DNA from: Trichobilharzia szidati
Taxonomy: Eukaryota > Platyhelminthes > Trematoda > Strigeidida > Schistosomatidae
Assembly: GCA_944472155.2 (NCBI GenBank)
Contig: OX235274.1
Span: forward strand, 31,742,052 to 31,806,051
Length of the DNA: 64,000 nt
Direction: 5' to 3'
Shown: piece by piece, positions 1 to 9,153 of the stretch
How positions within the stretch are numbered: the first letter of the stretch is position 1
Layout of the letters: every line of letters begins with the position of its first letter
Translations under genes and position numbers: made by a program
The notes under the pieces: model-generated
What the model was told of the DNA's origin: nothing
The model's database searches: none
Seen by the model: only the letters and a program-made list of their open reading frames with translations

Positions 1-1020
1 TGCCTACCGATTGGAAGAAAGATTAGCTACCTTGTCAAGCTACCAAAAAGGGGCGACTTAGGCTTGTGAAAGAACTGGCGTGGAATCATGCTCTTGTCCA
101 CGCCAAGTAAAATACTAAATCGCATCATCCTGGAGAGAATAAAGGATGCACTGGATGCAGAACTTCATCAGCCCAGAACAAACCAGATTAAGGAAAGGCA
201 TAGCATGTGCTGATTGAATCACAACTCTTCGCATCGTCATCGAACAAATCGTAGAATGACAGTGAAACCTGTACCTCAACTTCATCGACTTCGAGTAGGC
301 CTTCGACAGACAGCGTACACCTAGAAGTAATTTAGGAACTACTTCAACACTGTAAATTTCTCCAAATCTTTATCAACTTCATTCAGCAGCTACATGACAA
401 TGCTGAATCTCATATGATCTCGGACAGAAAACTCAGTGAAGCATTTAAAGGGAATCGAAGACAGGAGTAACACAAGACTGCCTGCCTACTATCACCGATA
501 ATATTATGAACTGTAGTGAACAGAATTATGTGGAAAACTGTGGGGAGCAATGAGATAGGAATACGTTAGACCGAAAAGAATGCTCTGAAAGATCTGTAAT
601 TTGCATATGATTTCTGTCTAATGTCACACAAACGTGAAGGCTTACAAGTGAAAACCAACAAACTGGTTGAAGAAGCAGCGAAGACAGGATTGCAGGTGAA
701 CATAGAGAAGATGGAGGTGATGAATACAACCAACTGAAAACAGGTACCAATCACTATCAAAGGAAGATACTTGAAAGAGGTTACTTTATTCACTTATCTA
801 GGCAGCCGCGTTTCAACTACAGGCATTCACACCACTCTGAAATCTACTGAACTCAACACCAAAAACAGAATTCGGATTTTCAACACAAGCGTTAAGTCAG
901 CCACTTCATCTATATGGGTTAGAAACTTGGCGCCTGCGTCACCGAAAACATTTCAAACAGGCTACTGCTGATTTTTATCAGTAATCGCCTTCACTGATTC
1001 CATTCTAAAAATCAGTGAAT
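1..1020 (+). mobile_element. RTE-1 LINE fragment, decayed reverse transcriptase
   Basis: Decayed middle and C-terminal part of an RTE-type reverse transcriptase. It opens with a PTDWKK-like block and continues with the stretch shared with 53650-54000 (STPSKI, then RIKDALD). The catalytic block near 597-620 reads FAYD and lacks the 4-nt insertion seen in three other copies. The finger/thumb block (TLFTYLGSRVSTTG) lies at 783-828. Many stops and frameshifts make it inactive. The left end is cut by the window edge. It lies upstream of the plus-strand exon at 1501, probably in an intron of that gene. Confidence 0.75.
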
Positions 1021-1144
1021 ATGGTCTTCTATTGAAACTTCTGAATTCTTCACTTTGGCTAATCTTATTGAACTGTAATAATCTGTCTTGATTTACATGT
1101 CAGCTCTTTATAAAAATGCTCTAACGATACCTTAATATCACTCA

Positions 1145-1235
1145 CTAGGATTGAGACACAGTCAAACCGCAAGTCCCAAAAAGAGGATGAAATGCACATT
1201 CTGGATCTCATCGCTAGCCATCAACAAAGGACATG
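1145..1235 (+). repeat. HH-SINE-1 (Smalpha-like) fragment
   Basis: A short piece matching the hammerhead half of the Smalpha-like repeats at 30450 and 34956. It has a stem II-like AGTCCC/GGAT pair around an A-rich loop, a GAAAT box, then TTCTGGAT and CGCTAGCCATC, which correspond to the CTGGATTCCACTGCTAGTCACTATC tail of the better copies, here with substitutions. The tRNA-like head is missing. Confidence 0.5.
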
Positions 1236-1500
1236 CTTTCCATAAATTTGTTAGTCTTAAAGGTGTAAATCAGAATTTCTGAGATAAACTTCTCACTTCC
1301 ACTAAAGTGGTTTAGTTACTCAGGTACCTAAGGAATAAATCCATAAAGGCTGTGAAAAGCTTAATTAAACTGTCCTTCCAATTGCCGGAATTCGGTTCTT
1401 CAAAATTGATGTGTGTTTTTTTCTTCAAGTGAAAACATTCACTTTTCATTTTGTTTTAAACAAATCGGTATATTTTGTTTGTTTTTATTTTACATTACAG

Positions 1501-1592
1501 AGTTTATGAAAGAAGAACAGAATAATCAAAATGACAATACTATTGGAATGAAAAGTGCATGTTCAACAGGTTCAACACCATCTAAAACAATG
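1501..1592 (+). CDS. Internal coding exon of unrecognised gene, joined to 6318-7172
   Basis: A 92-nt open exon preceded by a T-rich tract ending ACATTACAG and followed by a GTATGT donor. It carries two nucleotides of a split codon, then 30 codons starting FMKEEQNNQND and ending STPSKTM. It ends in phase 0, which fits the phase-0 start of the exon at 6318, so the reading frame continues across a 4,725-nt intron full of repeats. The peptide is polar and low in complexity. No family was recognised. Earlier exons must lie left of the window. Confidence 0.6.
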
Positions 1593-1671
1593 GTATGTAT
1601 AAGATACACTTGAATTTTACTAAACGTTTTATCTTTGGTTTTTTTTTTTAGAATTTTTAATATATTTGCGC

Positions 1672-1803
1672 GTTGAAGTTTTTGTAGCAGTTTGGTTAAC
1701 TTTTTGGGGGTGGAGTTGCTAGCACCACGCCCCAACCCTCCCTCTTTTTCCGGGCTTGGGAACGGCTAGAAAACTAGTGAGCTAGTAATCTAGGCGAGGT
1801 TCA
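1672..1803 (-). repeat. tSINE-R body fragment
   Basis: Matches the body of the RTE-tailed SINE seen at 27412-27660: GTAGCAG, a G-rich block, GTTGCTAGC, CCCAACC, CCTC, then the AGTAATCTAG..GAGGT part. The tRNA-like head and LINE-like tail are not evident. It directly abuts the RTE-1 copy that starts near 1804. Confidence 0.45.
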
Positions 1804-2755
1804 CCAATGATATTCCTAATTGTGGTAGACTGGATTATGCGTCAGACAGTGGGAAACGAGAAGACAAGGATATCCTAGACCGACGTGAAGTATCTAGAAG
1901 ACCTGGATTTCGCGCGTGGATGATTTATGTTTGATGATGTCACACAAAATCGAAGACTTACAAGCGAAAACCGGCAAACTGGTCGAAGAAGCAGCCAAGA
2001 AGACAGGACTCCAGGTGAACATGGACAAGACGGAGGTTATGAAAATAACCAACCAACAACAACAACAACAGCAGCAACAACATCCAGCGCCAATCACCAT
2101 CAACGGGAGGGATTTGAAAGAGGTCACTTCATTCACTTATCTAGGGAGCATTGTCTCAACTACAGGAGGAACGGACGAGGATGTCAAATCGAGAATCGGG
2201 AAGGCGAGAAACACATTCATCAACCTGAAACCAATCTTCGTCACTCACCATCAACAACAAAATTCGGATTTTCAGTACAAACGTCAAGTCAGTCGATTCT
2301 TCTATACGGATCAGAAACTTGGCGGGTGACAAAGAATATTTCCAACAGCCTGTTGCACACCTTTATCAACAGCTGTCTTCGTTATTCGCTGTATACTGAA
2401 GATCGGATTGCTGGAAAGAATCACCAACAAGAAACTATGGGAACAAACGAAACAGGAACCAATCGCCCAACAAATATGCAGGAGAAAGTGGAGATGGATT
2501 GGACACTGGCTGAGGGGACCGCTGGGTGACATCGCGCGTCAGGCCAGTGCTCGAGTGGAACCCGAAAGGGAAGCGGCGAGTGGTTCGTCGGTGCAAGGGT
2601 GACATGGAGGAGATCGTGTGAAGAGGAGTTGAAACAGTATGGACTAACATGGATGCAGGTGAAAAGTACAGCAGAAGACAGAAGCAAGTGGAGACGTGCA
2701 GTTGAAGCCCTATGTTCCACTAGGAACCCAAGGGAACAATAATAATAATAATAAT
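1804..2755 (+). mobile_element. RTE-1 LINE, 3' part with frameshifted catalytic motif
   Basis: The 3' portion of an RTE-type LINE. Blocks in order: VDWIMRQT, LEDLDF, then the catalytic aspartates, a polyglutamine run of nine residues after MKITNQ, ITINGRDLKEV, SFTYLGS, the KSRIGKA block and the WRWIGH-type C-terminal block near 2494. At 1907-1926 four extra bases separate the DFA codons from the DD codons, throwing the reading frame. The element ends with CCCTATGTTCCACTAGGAACC and an AAT repeat at 2741-2753. This 3' end is the one copied by tSINE-R. Confidence 0.85.
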
Positions 2756-2861
2756 TTATTTTTGGTCCATAGTTGGGCGTCAAAATCAGCCTTATTTCGC
2801 TCTATTGTTTATGCTGGTATAGAGAAGATTTTGTCTAGGAGTCTATACATGTACAGGCAGT

Positions 2862-3245
2862 ATTAGATGGTTGGAGGCAATCGGCCACAGGAAGCCTTGC
2901 TTCACCTAGGCTTTGTGCTAGTTGGCGCTCACCAGTCATCAAGTCATATTTAGGATTCGAACCCGCGTCAACCAGCAGGGCTGCAGTCAGAAACGTTACC
3001 ACCACTGAGCTATTAGGGCTCGCGATCGACCTCCTGTAGGACTGAATTGAATAATTCCAATTGGAAACTAGTTAGTAACTAGTTTAATGTGTTTAGTCCT
3101 TTGTTTGGTGGAGACTATTCAAAGTGCAGCGTGACGGCGAGTCACCTAGCTTGGTGTTAGCCACATTGCCAACGTGACTGATAGAATTCAGTCTGCACCA
3201 AACACAGGACAAGACACATTACACTAGTTACTAACTAGTGTCCAA
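2862..3245 (-). repeat. tSINE-H, tRNA-headed repeat with palindromic end
   Basis: A roughly 380-bp repeat also present at 52442-52790 and at the window end. Read on the minus strand it holds a tRNA-like promoter: A-box-like TAGCTCAGTGGTGGTAACG and B-box GGTTCGAATCC. The high-coordinate side contains two inverted arms, 3063-3111 and 3195-3243, each with ACTAGTTAGTAACTAGT or its reverse. No LINE tail or hammerhead was recognised. Confidence 0.65.
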
Positions 3246-3644
3246 TCAGAACACGCAGTATTGTTATATAATTGCATAAATGGCTACAAATCATGCTACT
3301 ATTTTTAGGATAAATTTATTTTAGTGGAAGATTTAATTTAGAAATAGACAAATGAGAATTGAACGCAACTACACTAGCCAAGCTGAGTAAAACTACTATG
3401 TGAAACGACTTTTGCATTAAGACAGTGTATATGGATGTTGTTCAGCTGAGGATTTGTATCTTTCAATTAGGGATTCAGACCGGTTCCTAATTCGGATTCA
3501 AAACTATTTGATGCCTACCACTTCCACTTATTAAACAACACAAATGGTTTTTCTCTATGCTACTTGGTCAATAAATTCAGTGAATGCCAAGGTAAAAGTT
3601 CGTCGGCATTAGTTCGACAAAATACTAGATCCCATAACTAATAC
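3246..3644. other. Unassigned AT-rich intronic DNA
   Basis: No coding block, repeat match or structural motif was recognised. By position it is intronic to the gene with exons at 1501 and 6318. Confidence 0.4.
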
Positions 3645-4375
3645 ACTGACTTACTGACTGACTGGTTTTAACAAAGAACTTTGCACCGATGTGCAGCAGT
3701 TCAAGTCGCCACACTCCCTCCATGTAGCACACAAAGCAAGAGAAGAAAGTAAAAAGAAACGCAAACCAGAGACAGTAAACAGAGATATGAGGCAAAAAGA
3801 ATAGTAATATCGAAGAACAATATAGTTTTATTGGAAATTATAAGTCACAAGGAGTGGATGCATCTGCGCAACTGAGAACGATTTTGAGCCATATCACCAA
3901 TTGTCTCCAACCATTGGTTTTTACCATCCCCAGGACGCCAACCAGTCAGGAAGTCTACACCTCCCTTCGTGACTGGCTTAAACTAACTGTTGTGGATTTC
4001 ATTGACTGATGAAGCCATATTTTGGTTTGACCACCATTGGCTCTTTTCCAACCTGATCAGTCCTATGTCAACTAACACTGCCCATTGAGGAAGGTGATGG
4101 CTAGGCTAGGTATGCGTAACACATGTCGTAACCATCTCAATCGATGTAACTTCACATCCTCGTCTATTGATTTCCCCCCTTTACCTACCACTCTTCGCCT
4201 AACCTCAATATTACTCACCCTATTATACCATTTCAAACGGGAGATAACGCAGGCACGTATGATCAAAGACAGCTAGCCAGCCTTTTCATGTCTTCCACTC
4301 TCAATGACCAGGTCTCACAGCCATAAAGGAGGATGGAGCGGACTGCCCTCCTAACTAATACAAAAATCTGTTTAT
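3645..4375 (-). mobile_element. RTE-2 LINE, 3' fragment
   Basis: Minus-strand copy of the second RTE-type LINE, best preserved at 45740-46690. The reading frame at 4072-4266 gives KWYNRVSNIEVRRRVVGKG, GKSID and LHRLRWLRHVLRIP, the C-terminal block typical of this family. The low-coordinate end, with the GGTTTTAACAAAGAACTTTGC and TGCAGCAGTTC blocks, corresponds to the 3' end of the plus-strand copy near 46640-46690. Substitutions and frameshifts make it inactive. Confidence 0.7.
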
Positions 4376-4489
4376 GCCATCGTAATAGGAAAGTATTTAT
4401 CAACAAAGTTGATAGTTTAATAACAGATGGTGAGACTATATGGGGGGAGTCTTAAGCTTTCTTCATTCTTTTGCGTCACAAACGAAACA

Positions 4490-4690
4490 TAGGTCTTCAG
4501 GCTTTGAAGTTTCATTAGGGGTGATGTTATTTTTTACAGTATTGCATAGTTAGTCCTGCCCCCAAGCACCCCTCTTTTCACAAGCTTACCGCTGGCTATC
4601 AAACTAAGTGAGGTTTAAGAGTGCATCGGCCAGGAATCGAATCCTGGACCACATAGATGGTTAGCTGGCATTCTGCCATCGAACTTCTGA
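4490..4690 (-). repeat. tSINE-R, tRNA-headed SINE with RTE-1-like tail
   Basis: Decayed copy. On the minus strand a tRNA-like head (GGATTCGATTCC B box near 4634-4645) is followed by the body, then a tail with AAGCC and CCTATGTT that matches the RTE-1 3' end. The head is more diverged from the consensus than the copies at 26.9 and 27.5 kb. Confidence 0.55.
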
Positions 4691-4729
4691 AGCTTTGAGT
4701 TAACAGACTATTAATGATATAATAGGATA

Positions 4730-4838
4730 TATTATTATTCCCTAGGATTCCAAGTGGAACATAGGACTTCAACAGCACACCTTCATTTCATGCTCTTCTC
4801 GCAGCACCTTTTAGCTGGCTCCATGATTCCGAATAAAG
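4730..4838 (-). mobile_element. RTE-1 LINE 3' end fragment
   Basis: About 100 bp of the RTE-1 3' end on the minus strand: an ATTATT run, then CCCTAGGATTCCAAGTGGAAC and ATAGGACTTCAACAG, matching the end of the copies at 2755 and 59260. It abuts the PLE-B 3' end at 4840. Confidence 0.6.
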
Positions 4839-4839
4839 A

Positions 4840-5888
4840 GAAGACCAGTAGTTCAGCGAAGATTCGCTTTTCCGCGAATTCATTTTCTTAGCTGTACAAT
4901 CACAAATATATATGGGTTGCTTTGTATGCATGTGTACATCAAGTTTGTCAAACAAAAATACAATTGGTTATGGTTATTTTAACTAAACAGGTGAGAATTA
5001 GTAAGTTTTGGGTGGAGTTACGTAATACAAAAAGTATTCAGAGGAATTGGATGTTGATATAAGAGGGTAGTAGCAAAAGTGATGAGTCGTCGCAAACGAT
5101 TGTTAAAGAAGAGTTATATAATAACATGAATAGTTTGATGCAAGAGTTGTGCTCAGGGTGAATATGGAAACAAAATAAAATACGAAATTACTTAAGAGTT
5201 TTAAGTAGTTAGAAAAACAAGCAAAAGTTAAGTCAGATCAACAGAGTTGTTACCATGATAGTAGGAGTGGGTGGATGATTCTCTTTTGCACGCATAATTC
5301 TGGTTCTTCCAACTGAATGGCTAGGGCTTCTACAATGCAAAGAAGACGGAAACGTATTGTCTTTGGCAGGTTGTTCTTCACTTTGTAGATTACTTTCAAG
5401 GAGGCGTTTGTTGAGATGGAATGACCAGTGGTGACGAGATGTTCAATTATTGCACATCCTTTCTGCAACCATGCTGGATAGTGTTCTTTGACCCTTTTTT
5501 GACAGGATGTGCATCGAACGACCGATGTACTTGGCTACACAGCAACAGGTCAACTGATATATATACACATAGAAGTGGTCAGGTGCGACATCTTGTCCTT
5601 TGGGCTTCTGCAGATCAGCGGGCGACTGGAGAACACTACTCTCAGTGTTGCCGCGAAGAAAGTTCTTCTTAAAGAAGTGGGAATTCTCCTCTTAAGGATA
5701 TCACTGAGTAGGTCACCTCTGAAGTCGAGGTTCATATAAAGTATCTTTTTTGGCATGGATGGTGTCTCTTGCTTTTGGATTTTCTGTTTGATGTTTTTGT
5801 CTATGAATCTTGGTGGATATCTGTTTTGTATGAAGATTTCTTTCATGAATTGTAGTTCTTCCTCCAGGGCATCAGAGCTGCAGATGCA
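4840..5888 (-). mobile_element. PLE-B Penelope-like element, 5'-truncated
   Basis: Minus-strand Penelope-like remnant. From 5888 downward it encodes the link after the reverse transcriptase (ALEEELQFMKEIF, then PPRFIDKNIK), the TFFAATLRVVFSSRP block, and a GIY-YIG-type endonuclease region (SHLTTSMCIY, then a YIGRSM-like motif in a shifted frame). It ends with VEALAIQLEEPELCVQK and a stop near 5250. The 3' region runs to about 4840. At least one frameshift, near 5545, breaks the frame, and the whole RT domain is missing. Confidence 0.8.
4846..4915 (-). ncRNA. Hammerhead-like motif at PLE-B 3' end
   Basis: Read on the minus strand: GTACAGC, an AATGAATTCGCG stretch, a GAAA box, an AGCGAA/TTCGCT hairpin, then GCTGAAC. 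The first and last blocks can pair as stem I (CAGC with GCTG) and the hairpin can act as stem III. The CUGANGA box is not clear. This layout recurs at 14474, 24336 and 38268, always at the PLE-B 3' end, as expected if it is a decayed pLTR ribozyme. Confidence 0.35.
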
Positions 5889-6165
5889 TTGGGCGCTAAT
5901 AAACTCTCATCTCCTCTTCACATGATCTCCTCCACACCAGCCTCTGACGGCCAATTCGTCTTTTCCCATTCGCATTCCACTCGAGGGCCTGCCTTTCGCG
6001 GGATGCCATTCAACAGTTTCCTCAGTATATGTCCAATCCATCTCCATTTCCATTTGCATATTTTTAGGTCGGTTGGTTATCAGAGCTCCTTTGTAACTAA
6101 TCCTTTCTGACCATCTCGTCTTGAGTATGAAACGAAGACAACTATTAGTGAAACTCATAATAATA
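5889..6165 (-). mobile_element. RTE-1 LINE fragment
   Basis: Minus-strand fragment of the RTE-1 C-terminal region: FTNSCLRFILKTRW, then ISYKGALI, NMQMEMEMDW and a G-R-rich block matching RRKWRWIGH and KRRV of better copies. It is internally decayed and has lost both ends. It abuts PLE-B at 5888 and ends about 150 bp before the acceptor of the exon at 6318. Confidence 0.65.
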
Positions 6166-6317
6166 TTCCACCTAGAAAATGCTACTAGTTTCTACTATTT
6201 ATATTTTCTTGAAGAGACGTATGGTTTCTAACTTTTACAATTTCTTGATGGAATTTTTACTGTTTCTAAATATGAGTTAGACGATGATATCTTTTACATC
6301 TTTTATAACTTTTTTAG

Positions 6318-7172
6318 ACTTTCAATACATTTCCTGTAAACATTCACCATATCCATCAAAATCCTGATTATTATGCAAAAGAGATGATATATCACCATCC
6401 AATGGAACATAACTCAAATGAAGCATCTTATGATATTTCACTTGAAAATATGAAAGTTCCTAGTTCATCATCAACCCTGTTAAACAATTATACAGCCTTT
6501 GTTCCATCGAATCTTGGACCGACCAACAATCATCTGCACGCTACTGCTATTCACTCTCCACAAACTAGAACACTCCAATGTCGAATTCCTGTAGAAGATT
6601 CATTATTCCACGAACAGAAATGTGCACTGATTAAACCAGCCAATTCACTGAACCCATGGTCCCCACCACCGCCTCAGCCGCCACATTCACTAGGCAAAAA
6701 TCAAACCTACATGCAAGTGAATCTTAACAATACTGGAAGTATACCGGCAAAGACATCACTCCAGAATACAAAACCGAATGATACCTATTCACAGAGTGTT
6801 TATCAAACTATAGATACACGATTGATAAAAATTCCACACTTGAATGCTTCACTAAATAACTCAGTATGTATTACGAATGCAGTTAACGCCGCTACTCCTA
6901 CACTGAAACGAGATCATTCTGGTAAACCGCATGTGACGAATTTGAACCATGAAAATAATAGTAATAATAATAACAGTAGTAAGGTGCACTTTAACAAAAC
7001 AAAACCTACACTATTATTAAAAGAAAATGTTCAACAGACAAATGATAACTTAAAAATATCAAAAAACACTGATCCAGAAACCAGTGAAACCAATGAATCG
7101 TTATTACGTAAACCTCTACTGCAAAGAGCTAACTCGGAGAGATCGCCTTATTTCCAAACTAGTTTTGTGTAA
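6318..7172 (+). CDS. Terminal coding exon, unrecognised gene with PDZ-ligand-like C terminus
   Basis: An 855-nt exon that follows an ACTTTTTTAG acceptor and runs in phase 0 for 284 residues to a TAA at 7170-7172. It starts TFNTFPVNIHHIHQNPDYYA. The chain is polar and disorder-like, with a proline run (PWSPPPPQPPH), an asparagine run (NNSNNNNSS) and many Ser, Thr and Asn residues. No transmembrane segment or enzyme motif was seen. The last residues are FQTSFV; S-F-V at positions -2 to 0 fits a class I PDZ ligand. A cytoplasmic tail of a membrane or scaffold-bound protein is one possibility, but the family is not recognised. Confidence 0.75.
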   Translation, partial: TFNTFPVNIHHIHQNPDYYAKEMIYHHPMEHNSNEASYDISLENMKVPSSSSTLLNNYTAFVPSNLGPTNNHLHATAIHSPQTRTLQCRIPVEDSLFHEQKCALIKPANSLNPWSPPPPQPPHSLGKNQTYMQVNLNNTGSIPAKTSLQNTKPNDTYSQSVYQTIDTRLIKIPHLNASLNNSVCITNAVNAATPTLKRDHSGKPHVTNLNHENNSNNNNSSKVHFNKTKPTLLLKENVQQTNDNLKISKNTDPETSETNESLLRKPLLQRANSERSPYFQTSFV

Positions 7173-7690
7173 ATAATCTTAATGTGTTTTATCTCACAGG
7201 CATACACTCACAAATTCTCACCTGCCTACTTTACACTGTAAACATGACGACTACTGTGTTGAACAACCTCGAACTTATTGTGATGCTTATGATTTAGTGC
7301 AATGATATCTAACTACCGGGTAGACTAACAGCTATGATGCATACTGCTTCAATGTGTCTCTTAAAATTAGCTTAAATTATTTTTCTGTTGTTTATCTGTG
7401 TAAAGCTGCCCGCACAATTTAAAAATCTTCAAAGTTTTGGCGGAAGTTATCTTTCTTTTTCTGTGTATATACCTATTTCATTAGGCTTCTAAGTACTTTG
7501 CGTCTTTTCGCGTTCCAATAGCAGGAACAACATGCTTTAACTGACCGATTCTTTTTTTCGGGGTTCTTCATACGACTGTCGTGTAAAACAGTAGATGAAC
7601 TGTTCTAGAAGAGAAAGAATATTTAAAAGGAAAATTAACCATATTTAAAATTAATAATTATTATGTAAAGAATATTTCACAAGTAATAAA
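7173..7690 (+). promoter_or_regulatory. 3' UTR with AATAAA poly(A) signal
   Basis: AT-rich DNA after the stop codon of the exon at 6318-7172, with no open frame. AATAAA at 7685-7690 is the first good poly(A) signal in the right place, followed by a T-rich stretch at 7713-7726. The exact cleavage site cannot be read from the sequence. Confidence 0.5.
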
Positions 7691-7728
7691 AACAATAATT
7701 TGTTGAAGTTAATTTTGTTTTTTTTTCC

Positions 7729-8165
7729 GTTGATCGACTTGGCCGAAATGTTTTGGCTTTGTTGACATGTCGATTCTTAGTACGAACTCCTCGACGATGT
7801 GTGAAGGTTAACAGGATGTTATCTGGTGGATGGTGATTAGCAGTGGAAACCAGGATGTGTATTTCGTCCTATTTGGGACTCGTCAACTGTACGTGCCCAC
7901 TTTCCCCGGTGAGTGGATGAGTGATGGTGTTCCCTCTGAGACTCGAACACTGTACCCATCGTTCCAAACACCGAAGTGTTATTCGCTGAGCCAGTGGTGC
8001 CACGAGAGCCATCTGTTGGTTAATGGTTATCAGTCGTTACCTGTCTAAGCCTATTTTGTATTCCTCGATGATCGATTATATTGAACCGAAATATTCCTTC
8101 TATGCTGACATGTCGGCTCCTGGTACAGATGCCTGGATGATGTCTGGATTTCACTGCTAGTAACC
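7729..8165 (-). repeat. HH-SINE-1 (Smalpha-like), composite copy
   Basis: Minus-strand copy of the Smalpha-like repeat. It has a tRNA-like head (near 7945-8010, with GTTTGGAACG and a GGGTACAGTG TTCGAG B box read on the minus strand), the hammerhead at 7846-7892, and the tail ending in the GACATGTCGA/CAAAG block. A second tail-like piece follows at 8060-8165 and then switches to plus orientation (TTTCACTGCTAGTAACCATC), so the locus is a composite of at least two units. Confidence 0.6.
7846..7892 (-). ncRNA. Hammerhead-like ribozyme fold in HH-SINE-1
   Basis: Best hammerhead of the HH-SINE-1 family here. On the minus strand: stem I strand GTACAG, core TTGACGA, stem II GTCC-CAAATA-GGAC with perfect pairing, GAAA box, ATC cleavage triplet, then CTGG pairing back to stem I. 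Compared with the conserved core CUGANGA the only change is C3 to U, which turns the catalytic C3-G8 pair into a U-G wobble. Reduced activity is therefore expected. Confidence 0.65.
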
Positions 8166-8359
8166 ATCTACCAAATAATAACAATATTTAATGCATCATA
8201 TATATGTGTGTATATTTGCTTGCAAACAGAACAAAATAAAAGTGAGATATGTAACAATGCGTCAGAGAAATATTTCATGTATATATTATTGACTAGAAAC
8301 TGATGGAAATCTCTTGCCTTTAAGTTTAATTATATATCAGCTTGAATCGAGAGGCTACT

Positions 8360-8480
8360 CGAAGGCTGTTTAGCCCTAGTTCATGACTCTCCATCAGTAC
8401 TCATCTGTGACCTTGACTACAAGGATCGACTCCAAAATTTTCAGGTTACAAGGCGATTTCGTTGAGCCACCAGTGAAGTC
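8360..8480 (-). repeat. HH-SINE-2 fragment
   Basis: Minus-strand copy with a decayed hammerhead near 8372-8400 (core ATGGAGA when read on the minus strand, GAAA changed to TAAA). Remnants of the tRNA-like head follow. The tail is short and diverged. Confidence 0.5.
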
Positions 8481-8574
8481 CACCAATTTTAGTGTAAGGA
8501 CAATACTCACCGATGACAATGGCTAGCGGTTGAGCTATACATCGTGAACTGATAGAAGTTGGAATTCATGAACG

Positions 8575-8815
8575 ATTAAATTCCATTCCATTGGCTGAAT
8601 GGTCAACGAGCTCACCTGTTAACCTGAAGGTTCTAGGTTTGATTTCTGATGGGGTCATCAGTGAGTACTACTGAAGAGTCCCAAAAAATGACGAAACAGT
8701 TGCCCAGTGCTCCCGGGTTATTTCCAGTGGTTCTCTAACCTATGTCAGTTCGTGATCAGTCTTGAAATCAATCAAATCCCTTCAAATCAACACTCAGAAA
8801 ATAGAGTGAATGTCA
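8575..8815 (+). repeat. HH-SINE-2 copy with hammerhead
   Basis: Plus-strand copy running from TTGGCTGAATGGTCAACGAG (A-box-like) and GGTTCTAGGTTTGATTTC (decayed B box) through the hammerhead at 8663-8712 to the characteristic tail: CCAGTGGTTCTCTAAC, ATGTCAGTTCGTGATC, TTCAAATCAACACTCAG. It faces the minus-strand copy at 8360-8480. Confidence 0.7.
8663..8712 (+). ncRNA. Hammerhead-like fold, HH-SINE-2
   Basis: Core CTGAAGA at 8671-8677 matches CUGANGA exactly and GAAA is at 8693-8696. Stem I can form between GAGTACT and AGTGCTC after one A-C mismatch. Stem II is reduced to GTC/GAC. The cleavage triplet reads GCC rather than GUC, which breaks the A15.1-U16.1 pair, so this copy is probably inactive. 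Confidence 0.5.
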
Positions 8816-8925
8816 AAATAAATTAGGCTGATCTGTCACTTATCAGAAGGAATCATCAGCTTATTTGAAAACTCAAAAAATACTCATCCAGACATGAATA
8901 TAAAAACAAACAGTTCAGTAAATAG

Positions 8926-9024
8926 TTTCTTTTTGGCGAAAGCCTACGCAGAAGGGCCAGTCGACAAACGTTTACCCTTCGGGTACTCTTGAGTATCCAT
9001 CAATCACAAGCGGAACCTCATAAT
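8926..9024 (+). mobile_element. PLE-B host copy, segment left of the palindrome
   Basis: Encodes an FWRKPTQKG block (the YRKPTWTGQ motif of Penelope-like proteins) and, in a shifted frame, INHKRNLI. Deleting the insertion and one copy of its 13-bp target duplication lets this frame run straight into IISLATGIRKICG on the other side at 13099. So it is the left half of a PLE-B copy that was already 5'-truncated when the PLE-A palindrome inserted. Confidence 0.75.
9012..9024. repeat. Left target-site duplication of the PLE-A palindrome
   Basis: GGAACCTCATAAT, repeated exactly at 13099-13111. The two copies bracket the whole inverted pair. Confidence 0.8.
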
Positions 9025-9082
9025 TCCATTATGGGTAAACTTTATTTTGATAGAGTCTCACAGTGTTATACAGTAATATTTA

Positions 9083-9126
9083 CTGATGACGTTTCGAGCA
9101 CAATTTATTGCTCATAATCATATCAA
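9083..9126 (-). ncRNA. Hammerhead-like motif, PLE-A left arm
   Basis: Mirror copy of the motif at 12954-12997: stem I TTGAT/ATCAG, stem II GAGCA/TGCTC with an 8-nt loop, GAAA, a minimal stem III and a GTC cleavage triplet. Eight bases (ATGATTAT) replace the seven-base core. Confidence 0.4.
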
Positions 9127-9153
9127 GGTAATCACACGACTTCCTAAATTCAT

